Notes under the pieces: generated by a model
Told to the model about the DNA's origin: nothing
The model's input: only the letters and a program-made list of their open reading frames with translations
Databases searched by the model: none
In this document: positions 56,217 through 64,000 of the stretch, piece by piece
Numbering within the stretch: the first letter of the stretch is position 1
Layout: every line of letters starts with the position of its first letter
Assembly: GCF_028640845.1 (NCBI RefSeq)
Contig: NC_080540.1
Coordinates: forward strand, 233,520,794-233,584,793
Length of the DNA stretch: 64,000 nucleotides
Source: Ahaetulla prasina
Taxonomy: Eukaryota > Chordata > Lepidosauria > Squamata > Colubridae
Direction: 5' to 3'
Program-made: the position numbers and the translations under genes

Positions 56217-56735
56217 CCTTGTTCCTGCCAGTACTTGACGCAGCAAATTGTTTCCATTTCTGCCTGTCATTTCTTGGTGTCTACAGGACTCTAATGCAAG
56301 ACAGCTAGAAAGTAATATGTTAAGAGCACTATGTTAATTGGGTTTGTAGGCAAATAGTCTAAATCCGTCAAGTGTCACACTGCATTTCTGTTATGGATTT
56401 CTTTCACCACATTCCCTATATAATTTGATTACTGGCTTTGCAGGATTGTTTGCCTTAATTTTATCATAGTCATATGATAATTGCCTGACAAAAAATTATA
56501 TACTCAATAAAAATCATTTCAGTACTACGTGCAAGAGACATTTTGCAAAATATGACATGTTTGGGCTTAGAAATTACAATACTGCACAAACTCTATCCCA
56601 TATGCACCCAAACACACACCTGATTTGAGCTTGTTTCTTGCTGACTTCATGAAAAGTCCTTTTGGTCTTTGGGACAACCACATTTCCTTCTTTTGCTATC
56701 TTCCAACCTAACCTACAGTTTGGGATACATTATTT
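56217..56735. other. Non-repetitive DNA, no gene seen
   Basis: No repeat family or exon recognised. Confidence 0.5.
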
Positions 56736-56909
56736 AAGGGGTCCTCAATCCCCAGTCCGTGGAGTGGCACTAGTCCATGGCATGCCAGAAACTGGGCCAT
56801 TTCTGCAGGATGCAGGCAGCACATGAAACCACGCCCCCTCTGGTCTGCAGAGTAACTTCTCTCCACAGAACCGGTCCCTGGTGCCCAAAAGGTTGGGAAT
56901 TGATTGCTG
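56736..56909. mobile_element. Worn hAT-type element, family 4
   Basis: Left 'AGGGGTCCTCAATCCCCAGT' 'CCGTGGAGTGGCACTAGTCC' and right 'CCGGTCCCTGGTGCCCAAAA' 'GGTTGGGAATTG' are characteristic of a common vertebrate hAT family; the TSD is not identifiable. Confidence 0.65.
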
Positions 56910-57005
56910 CCTTATAGTTTCCCATCCAAGAATTACCCAAGCCTGACTCTGCTTAGCTTCTGGACTCAGACAAAATTAGAACGGTTTCCCAATTCCCTGC
57001 TCCAG

Positions 57006-57190
57006 GTTAGAAAATAGCAGACTGTGAATTCAAGTCCTGCCTTAGCCATGGAAGCCAGCTGGATGAATTTGGGCCAGTCCAGCCCTCCTCACAAGGTTGT
57101 TGTGGGGAAAATAGGAGGAGGAGGGTATGTTGGATATGTTCGTCGCATTGGGTTATTTGTAAAAATAATAAAGGTGAGATAATAAATAAA
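57006..57190 (+). mobile_element. tRNA-derived SINE relic
   Basis: 'CAGACTGTGAATTCAAGTCC' (B-box GAATTCAAGTCC), 'TAGCCATGGAAGCCAGCTGG', 'TTTGGGCCAGTCCAGCCCTC', 'CTCACAAGGTTGTTGTGGGG' and an AATAAATAAA tail are the ordered blocks of an old amniote/squamate SINE. Confidence 0.75.
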
Positions 57191-57693
57191 TCACTGGGTG
57201 GGGGGGGGGTAGCACTAAATGATAATGTGAAATTGCAATGTGATGCACCAACTGCAAGAGAGATGTAAACTGAGCAGAAGCCAATCAATGTGCAAACGTA
57301 TATATGCATCAGCAAGAACATTCCCAGGCTAAAAGGAAAATAGCAATTCAGCTACAAATGGCTTTTCTTAAGGCTATTTTTTATATGAAGGCTTGTAGTG
57401 ACTTTTATACTTGTGATTTGTTTCATCTTGAAATTGAGGGGCATTTTACCTTTTGGATTTCCTAGATGGCTAGTAGAGAAGCTGGTTCCCAATGCCCTGA
57501 TCTTATTTGCATAAAGGGGAATAAAGAAAGTTGTGGCTAGGGGGTTTGGAATAATGTAGCTTGGCAGCAAAATAAATCAACCGAAGAACGAGTATAACTG
57601 CCTAAGACTGAGACGACTAAACTGCAGCTAAACAGTGGCATTACCAGACTTGTGCTATTCAGAAAGCCACAAAAAGAAATAAAGCCAGGGCTG
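57191..57693. other. Non-repetitive DNA, no gene seen
   Basis: Includes a G11 run near 57201; no exon or known repeat. Confidence 0.5.
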
Positions 57694-57732
57694 CTGTGTG
57701 TGTGTGTATGTGTGTGTGTGTGTGTGTGCATG
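57694..57732. repeat. (TG)n microsatellite
   Basis: Interrupted TG tract of about 20 units. Confidence 0.95.
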
Positions 57733-58459
57733 TGAGAAAGAGAGAGATACAGAGAGATGAAAAATATGGAAAGTCATCTCTTCCATTGAAAAAGTGCTTA
57801 TTGTGCAGTACAAAAGGCACCGATTGCATATTTTCTCCTTTGACCTTCTGCTTTGCCTGCCAAGAATTCTTCCAGCATAGGTTGCAAACTTGTTTTCTGC
57901 TAAAGGCTTTCCAGCGCCTGGAAAACAACATTAGAATGTGGAGTGAGATTGGAGAGGTGGCATTCAGATCAAGCACTAAAAATTATCTGTCTTAGGCTAA
58001 TATATTGTATGATTTTTCATTCCCCTGTCTATAGAAATATTTCCCCAAATGTGGCAACCCCCCCCCATTTCTGTTCATAATCTCTGGGCAAAGAACCTCA
58101 TCAGCTATTCTTTCAGGTCTCTGGCAGTGATAAAAAGCACCTTCCAGATGAGAGGATTAATGGGCTGTAGTTTTACAGGAGTTCCACTAGATGATGGTAT
58201 AAATCTTCATAATGAGCAAGCCAAGATCAGCAGCTTAAACAGGAGTTTGGGAGGCCTGGGATTCTACATGGGTATTGTTGACACTCTGAACCACATCCTC
58301 CCTACCCTATTTCATTAAAAGGCTGGAGCGCACAGCTACATCAACCGCAGAGACGTATGCAGCACACTTGGAAACATCATAATCTATGACAGAAGAAAGC
58401 CATAGAAAATGAACCGCCCAGACAACTTGCTTGATTTAAACATCAAATAAGAATCATGC
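57733..58459. other. Non-repetitive DNA, no gene seen
   Basis: No repeat or exon recognised. Confidence 0.5.
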
Positions 58460-58650
58460 TTGATTTATTCTGCAAATTAGGCTGAGCCAACGTCAACTCA
58501 TTTGTTAAAATTGGCTTGCTAAATAGAGAGTAATTGTATAATTAGCAACAGATTCATTGCAGGATAACATAACCATTTGCATAACAGTGCAATGGGAAAT
58601 TAGAGCAGGGTTGTTAATGCACCTTCTGCTGGCAGGCATGGAGGCAAAAG
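58460..58650. promoter_or_regulatory. Candidate conserved non-coding (enhancer-like) stretch
   Basis: Non-repetitive; TGATTTATTCTGCAAATTAGG (58463), GAGTAATTGTATAATTAGC (58528), ACCATTTGCATAAC (58571, POU-like) and GAAATTAGAGC (58592) lie within 150 bp. No open frame. Inference only. Confidence 0.33.
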
Positions 58651-58995
58651 CCAGGATCTAAGAGGAGGAAAAACAGAGCGCAGTGAAAAATATCCAGCAC
58701 TTTCCTGATGCCTGTATTACAGGTGAGAGAATACCAAGGTTTTTAAAAGCCTTTTTTTCATTCTTAAGTTCCCTCAGTGGAGAAGCAGGTTGATCTCTCA
58801 CTTCTGGAGATGCAGACTGGAAAAGTAACATCACTAAACAGGGGGAAATTTGGTACCCTGATCTGCATTTCCTTTGAGGCCTTGAATCTTGTTTCTATAC
58901 TACAAATAAGCAGAATGGGATTCTTCTTAAAAACATGCTTCTAATCTATTATGACTACTTTGGGCCTATTGTTAAATATAAAAATGATAAGCTCT

Positions 58996-60117
58996 CTATT
59001 AGAATAGAATAGAATAGAATAGAATAGAATAGAATAGAATAGAATTTTTTATTGGCCAAGTGTGATTGGACACACAAGGAATTTGTCTTGGTGCATATGC
59101 TCTCAGTGTACATAAAAGAAAAGATACGTTCATCAAGAATCAAAAGGTACAACACTTAAAGATAGTCATAGGGTACAAATAAGCAATCAGGAAACAATCA
59201 ATATCAATATAAATCTTAAGGATACCAGTAACAAAGTTACAATCATACAGTCATAAGTGGAAGGAGATGGGTGATGGGAATGATGAGAAGATTAATAGTA
59301 GTGCAGATTTAGTAAATGTTTGAAAGTGTTGAAGGAATTATTTGTTTAGCAGAGTGATGGCATTCGGGGAAAAAATGTTCTTGTGTCTAGTTGTTCTGAT
59401 GTGCAGTGCTCTATAGCTGCGTTTTGAGGGTAGGAGCTGAAACAGTTTATGTCCAGGATGTGAGGGGTCTGTAAATATTTTCACAGCCCTCTTTTTGACT
59501 CGTGCAGTATACAGGTCCTCAATGGAAGGCAGGTTGGTAGCAATTGTTTTTTCTGCGGTTCTAATTATCCTCTGAAGTCTGTGTCTGTCTTGTTGGGTTG
59601 CAGAACCAAGCCAGACAGTTATAGAGGTGCATATGACAGACTCAATAATTCCTCTGTAGAACTGGATCAGCAGCTCCTTGGGCAGTTTGAGCTTTCTAAG
59701 TTGGTGCAGAAAGAACATTCTTTGTTGTGCTTTTTTGATGATGTTTTTGATGTTAGCTATCCATTTTAGATCTTGCGATATGATAGAAACTAGAAATTTG
59801 AGGGTCTCTACTGTTGATACTGTGTTGTCAAGTATTGTAAGAGGTGGAAGTATGGAAGGGTTTCTCCCAAAGTCCACCACCATTTCTACATTTTTGAGTG
59901 TGTTCATTTCCAGATTGTTCTGGTCGCACTACGAGGCTAGTTGTTCAACCACCCGTCTGTATATGGATTCATCATTGTCTCAAATGAGACCGATCACTGT
60001 TGTGTCATCTGCGAACTTCAGTAGTTTAACAGATGGATCATTAGACATGCAGTCATTGGTATACAGAGAGAAGAGAAGTGGGGAGAGCACACAGTCTTGG
60101 GGGGCCCCTGTGCTAAT
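58996..60117 (-). mobile_element. CR1-like LINE with (AGAAT)n tail
   Basis: Reversed (TAGAA)n at 58999-59046, a 290-bp 3' UTR, then ORF2 up to 60117, where the Sauria SINE begins. Longest copy of this family in the window. Confidence 0.92.
59338..60110 (-). pseudogene. CR1-like ORF2 C-terminal half
   Basis: Upstream part (60110-59985): GAPQDCVLSPLLFSLYTNDC (motif B, G-to-D at the PQG position), LLKFADDTTVIGLI (motif C, aspartates intact). The frame is lost over about 70 bp, then 189 codons are open: LEMNTLKNVEMVVDFGRNPS, VETLKFLVSIISQDLKW, AQQRMFFLHQLRKLKLPKELL, GIIESVICTSITVWLGSATQ and RLQRIIRTAEKTIATNLPS, ending NAITLLNK and stop at 59338. Motif A is upstream of the truncation. Confidence 0.88.
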
Positions 60118-60445
60118 TAAAGGTAAAGGTCTCCGCTGTCTAGACAAATCTAAATCTATGGGGCAGTGCTCATCTTCATTTTTTAGCCAAGGGAGCCAAC
60201 ATTGTCTGAAGGTATTTCTATGGTCACATGGCCAGCACAACTATTTGCCAACGTGCATGGAATGCTGTTACCTTCCCACCAAAGTGATACCTATTTATTT
60301 ACTCTCATTTGCATGCTATCAAGCTGCTAGGTGGGCAGGAGCTTGGGTAAATAACGGGAGCTCACCCTTGTCATGCAATACTTGGGTGTCCAATCCGGGC
60401 TATCAGCTTTCCAATGTCTTTAACTGCTGAGCCCATCATGCCCCC
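60118..60445 (-). mobile_element. Sauria SINE
   Basis: Reverse orientation, beginning with the reversed tail AAAGGTAAAGGTCTCC; 'GGGGCAGTGCTCATCTTC', 'TGGTCACATGGCCAGCACAA', 'GGAATGCTGTTACCTTCCC', 'GGTGGGCAGGAGCTTGGG', 'AACGGGAGCTCACCCTTGTC', then the tRNA-like head. Squamate-specific, with a tail shared with Bov-B LINEs, which presumably mobilised it. Confidence 0.92.
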
Positions 60446-60694
60446 TTTGGATGACTACCTTCCCATAAAAAGAAATAAGCAGAAAATGCCATGGAATATC
60501 AAAGTTTAGAGCGGTTGAAGGAAAGCACTTTCAGTAATTTGCCTTCTGTTACTTAGTGATTAACCCTGGCTCCCATGAAGCCATCTTATGAATGACAGCA
60601 TCCCTTCTAGAAGTCATTATATGAATGTTTACAATGTTCTTTACAAGACCTCATTTTCTCACATTGATTGCCACAATATGATCTCAGTTCTAAT

Positions 60695-61002
60695 CAGAGG
60701 TGGGTTTTAGCAGGTTCTGACCAGTTCTGGAGTACTGGTAGCAAAATTTTTTGAGTAGTTTGGAGAACCGGTAGTAAAAATTCTGACTGGCCCCGCCCCC
60801 ATCTAATCTCTGCCTCCCGAGTCCCATCTGATTGGGAGGAAATGGGGATTTTGCAGTAACTGTCCCCTGGATTGGGGAAGGAATGGAGATTTTACAGTAT
60901 CCTTCCCCTGCCACAGCCACCAAGCCATGCCCACCAAGCCATGCCATGCCCACCAAGCCACATCCACAGAACCGGTGTAAATTTTTTTGAAACCCATCAC
61001 TG
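60695..61002 (-). mobile_element. Non-autonomous hAT-type element, family 3
   Basis: 308 bp; ends CAGAGGTGGGTTTTAGCAG and GAAACCCATCACTG; perfect 8-bp TSD GTTCTAAT (60687-60694 and 61003-61010). Reverse orientation relative to 19855 (CCACCAAGCCATGCCCACC units). Confidence 0.95.
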
Positions 61003-61177
61003 GTTCTAATGGGACAGAACTCGTCCAATATACATTTGATACATGCTGCAAATTGTACTTCTCCCTGTCCTAAGACTAACCCCTCTCATAATGCTAACAT
61101 TCCAGCATCTGTTATACCTGGCTCTGCAACAAGAATGTTTCTGCCTGGATAAAATGCTTGTGAAAAATACTCTGAAA

Positions 61178-61295
61178 CAGGGATCTCCAACCTTGGTCCC
61201 TTTAAGACTTGTGGACTTCAACTCCCAGAGAGAGTTGAGGGACTCTGGGAGTTGAAGTCCACAAGTCTTAAAGGGACCAAGGTTGGAGATCCCTG
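61178..61295. mobile_element. Palindromic hAT-type MITE, family 2
   Basis: 118 bp; arms CAGGGATCTCCAACCTTGGT and complement; centre CAGAGAGAGTTGAGGGACTCTG. Perfect 8-bp TSD CTCTGAAA (61170-61177 and 61296-61303). Confidence 0.95.
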
Positions 61296-61435
61296 CTCTG
61301 AAATACTTTAATGACACCCAGAAGAAATTAATAGTAGTTTATATTTAATTATTCGCTTTTAAAAAAAAACCCATTTCATTTATTTCAAGGGAAATGTTCA
61401 ATGATAAAGCAAAGATGACTGAAATATCTTTAAAT

Positions 61436-61651
61436 AGCTGTAGTGGTTAGAATGCAGTATTGCAGGCTAACTCTGTCTGCCACTTTCAGGAGTTCGATCC
61501 TGTCTACTCAAGGTTGACTCAGCCTTCATTCCCTCTGAGGTCAGTAAAATGAGGACCCAGATTGCTGGGGGCAATATGCTAACTCTGTAAATCATGTGGA
61601 GAGGGCTGTAAAAGCAGTATAAAGGAGTATATGTCTAAGTGCTATTGCTAA
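61436..61651 (+). mobile_element. tRNA-derived SINE (GCTATT-tailed family), diverged
   Basis: 'TAGTGGTTAGAATGCAGTAT' 'TGCAGGCTAAC', 'GGAGTTCGATCC' (B box), 'CTCAAGGTTGACTCAGCC', 'AATGAGGACCCAGATTGC', tail 'GTCTAAGTGCTATTGC'. Confidence 0.88.
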
Positions 61652-61796
61652 ATAAGGTTGACGGTAATCGTGTGATGAACAAAATAAAACAAAGGCCAGA
61701 TTAATGATCTACTGAAGCAAAAAAAATATTCACTGGAATTTGAAAACCGATAATAACAAAGTTAAATTTGTTAACTTTAACAAAGTTAAAGTTAAA

Positions 61797-62060
61797 GGGT
61801 CCTTGAGTGGCTCAGACTGCTAAGACAGTCTGTTATTAACAGCAGCTGCTTGCAATTACTGCAGGTTCAAGCCCCACCAGGCCCAAGGTTGACTCAGCCT
61901 TCCATCCTTTATAAGGTAGGTAAAATGAGGACCCAGATTGTTGGGGGCAATAAGTTGACTTTGTATATAATGTACAAATGGATGAAGACTATTGCTTGAC
62001 ATAGTGTAAGCCGCCCTGAGTCTTCAGAGAAGGGCGGGATATAAATGCAAATTAAAAAAA
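61797..62060 (+). mobile_element. tRNA-derived SINE with GGCGG-type tail
   Basis: The head GAGTGGCTCAGACTGCTAAG (A box) and GGTTCAAGCCC (exact B-box consensus) differ from the GCTATT family. The body 'AAGGTTGACTCAGCCTTCC' is shared. The 3' end is 'GTAAGCCGCCCTGAGTCTTC', 'AGAAGGGCGGGATATAAATG' and poly-A, an L2/CR1-like tail. A second SINE type with a swapped head and tail. Confidence 0.88.
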
Positions 62061-62270
62061 AATGAATTCCCATGCAGACGTCTGAGAAATGCAGACATTG
62101 TAAACAAAACAACAACAACCCTAAACCTCTTTCTATTAGTCCTTTAATTGTGATTAATTCACATTTAAAGGACTGACTTATTAAACATTTGAATTAGATT
62201 AAATTACAATTAATTCAGATGACACAATCAAGACCCCAACAAGGTCAGACACCCAACATTTGTTCTAGAT

Positions 62271-62395
62271 CATGGGTGTCAAACTCGATCATGTCACGTG
62301 ACATATTGCGACTTTTTTTTGCCTTTGCGGAGCTAGGGTGGCCGTGGCCTGCGCTTGACGCATCTGGCCCACTGGCCACCAGTTTAACACCTCTG
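62271..62395 (+). mobile_element. Short non-autonomous hAT-type element, family 1
   Basis: 125 bp; ends CATGGGTGTCAAACTCG and CAGTTTAACACCTCTG; flanks TTCTAGAT and TTCTATTT agree at 6 of 8 positions. Confidence 0.86.
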
Positions 62396-62403
62396 TTCTA
62401 TTT

Positions 62404-62896
62404 ATTTTTTTATTTTTTTATTTATTTATTTATCACATTTGTATACCGCCCTATCTCCCTAGGGACTCAGGGCGGTTCACAGGCAGATAAAAAAGATACA
62501 TATAAATACAAAATAAAATAACACTTAAAAAACTTATTCTACATGGCCAAATTTTAAAAACAATATAAAATAACCCATTAAATCCAATATAAATTTAAAA
62601 TCTAATCCAGTCCTGCGCAAATAAATAGATGTGTTTTAAGCTCGCGGCGGAAGGTTCGGAGGTCCGGAAGTTGACGAAGTCCTGGGGGGAGTTCGTTCCA
62701 GAGGGTGGGAGCCCCCACAGAGAAGGCCCTTCCCCTGGGTGTTGCCAAACGGCACTGCCTAGCCGACGGCACCCTGAGGAGTCCCTCTCTGTGAGAGCGC
62801 ACGGGTCGGTGAGAGGTATTCGGTAGCAGCAGGCGGTCCCGTAAGTAGCCCGGCCCTATGCCATGGAGCGCTTTGAAGATGGTTACCAAAACCATC
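62404..62896 (-). mobile_element. L2-type LINE 3' end, 5'-truncated
   Basis: Reversed T-rich tail, 'TATACCGCCCTATCTCCC' 'TAGGGACTCAGGGCGG', then the ORF2 C-terminus open for 97 codons (minus frame FKALHGIGPGYLRDRLLLPNT to RRELKTHLF). Truncated at 62896. Confidence 0.92.
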
Positions 62897-62976
62897 TTCT
62901 AGATGAAATAGAATGATGTGAGAAAAGATCGTACTTTTAGTACCACTATCTGAACTATTTATGGCTTTAACTAGAA

Positions 62977-63319
62977 CAAGTAGTCCTCAACAGACAACCA
63001 CTCATTTAGTGACAGTTCAAAGTTACAACGGCACTGAAAAAAGTGACATACGATCATTGTTCACACATACGACCGTTGCAATGTCCCCACAGTCATGTGA
63101 TCCAAATTCAGATGCTTGGCAACTGGCTTGTATTTACGACGGTTGCAGTGTCTCAGGGTCATGTGGTCATCTTTTGCCACTTTCTCACATGCAAAGTCAA
63201 TGGGGAAGCCATTTAACAACAGAAAAGATTGTTAAAAGGAGGAAAATTCACTTAACAACTCTCTTGTTCAGCAACAGAAATTTCAGGCTCAATTGTGATC
63301 ATAAGCTGAGGACTACCTG
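62977..63319. mobile_element. TA-type MITE, family T1
   Basis: Ends 'CAAGTAGTCCTCAACAGAC' and 'GCTGAGGACTACCTG'; full internal order of the family. Flanking dinucleotides are mutated. Confidence 0.8.
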
Positions 63320-63846
63320 AAATTTAAATGGTGCCCCCAGACAACTAGAAGTAATAGAAAAGAGAAGTGACATGTTCCCCAAAAATTACTCTCATCCGGA
63401 GTGCATTTTGTGTTTGTGTTTCTGCATGGCTTCCAGGACAGCCTGATATAAAAGCTCATTACACTAATTAACTGCCCCTCCTCCCACAAAGGCCCATTAT
63501 GTTGACTGAGGGTGCATCTGCGGTATACCTTTAACTGCTCCTATCCCTTGCTTGGGCTGGTTTGACTCTAAATTGGATTATGAAAATCTGGCTTAGGTTG
63601 AGATGCTTTGGCATCACCTTGCAAAGTCTAGACTTGCACAATTCTTTCGCTGATGTTCTCTCCCAATATTCTGCTCTGGAAGGCTGATTGCTAGTCGCAT
63701 TTCTTTCTATGAAAGGAATCCGACAGATATCTTTATTCACATTTACACCTATATTTACATCTAATCTATATACCTGTATCTTCTTATACTGTGGATACAT
63801 ACTTTCACAGGTTTGTGCGAGTTCCCAATTCAGTTACGTTCCTTTT
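63320..63846. other. Non-repetitive DNA, no gene seen
   Basis: No repeat or exon recognised. Confidence 0.5.
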
Positions 63847-64000
63847 CAGAATTTTTTTTAATTGAAAATTTTTATTAGATTTAAAAACAAACAAAAACAA
63901 TGGACATTGCTCCACATCTCTGGTTTCTAACATCTACATCAAGTTCAAGTTACTATATCATATATTCCTCAGTCTATATAAAAATTTACATATCTCCTAA
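63847..64000 (-). mobile_element. Possible LINE 3' end running off the window
   Basis: 'TTTTTTTTAATTGAAAATTT' then 'TTATTAGATTTAAAAACAAA' has the look of a reversed poly-A tail with an A-rich LINE 3' UTR, and the unit is cut by the window end. Family not determined. Confidence 0.35.

Noticed and set aside
6428..62060. Candidate tRNA genes from A/B-box matches
   Set aside because: A/B boxes belong to tRNA-derived SINEs with SINE bodies and tails; no acceptor stem or cloverleaf could be closed.

Overview
This is a vertebrate nuclear DNA window, almost certainly from a squamate reptile and most likely a snake. I infer this from the repeats: Sauria-type SINEs, L2 and CR1-group LINEs in several age classes, CR1-like LINE tails that run into (ATTCT)n or (AGAAT)n microsatellites, a Penelope-like element and many short hAT-type and TA-flanked DNA elements. 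I found no host protein-coding exon, tRNA, rRNA or CRISPR array. Every long open frame that reads as a real protein belongs to a retrotransposon. The window is best read as an intergenic or intronic stretch.

Layout. 1-6.9 kb: non-repetitive DNA with a 5'-truncated L2 (3049-4878) and short DNA elements. 7.0-8.8 kb: a 1.8-kb GC-rich non-autonomous hAT-type element with an 8-bp target-site duplication (TSD). 9-21 kb: mostly non-repetitive DNA, including two stretches that look like conserved regulatory DNA (about 13.8-14.0 and 14.3-14.5 kb). 21.3-27.5 kb: a Penelope-like element present as inverted, head-to-head copies, split by a 3.3-kb L2. 28.6-33.6 kb: a probably full-length L2 on the minus strand with a CpG-rich 5' region built of tandem units of about 170-190 bp and a YY1-type motif at its 5' end. 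33.6-42 kb: short DNA elements, CR1 fragments, SINEs and a solo LTR. 42.7-49.4 kb: a nearly full-length CR1-group LINE ('LINE-B' below) with a long open reverse-transcriptase frame. It is interrupted by a 1.8-kb L1-type element that carries ORF1 only, with a perfect 19-bp TSD, and by a 137-bp hAT-type element inside the endonuclease region. 49-58.9 kb: mostly non-repetitive DNA, two more enhancer-like stretches, and a TA-flanked element carrying two CR1-like tails. 59-64 kb: a CR1-like LINE, a Sauria SINE, tRNA-derived SINEs and short DNA elements.

How the parts relate. The elements are parasites rather than a pathway. Their nesting gives relative ages: L2 inside Penelope, ORF1-only L1 inside LINE-B, CR1-like tails inside a TA-flanked element, and a LINE-B fragment inside a TA-flanked MITE. 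LINE reverse transcriptases would have mobilised the SINEs, and hAT or Tc1/mariner/pogo-type transposases encoded elsewhere would have moved the short inverted-repeat elements. The most unusual items are the ORF1-only L1-type insert, the monomer-type promoter region of the L2, and a hammerhead-ribozyme-like motif repeated in the Penelope termini. Family names come from recognised protein motifs, termini and TSDs, not from database searches.
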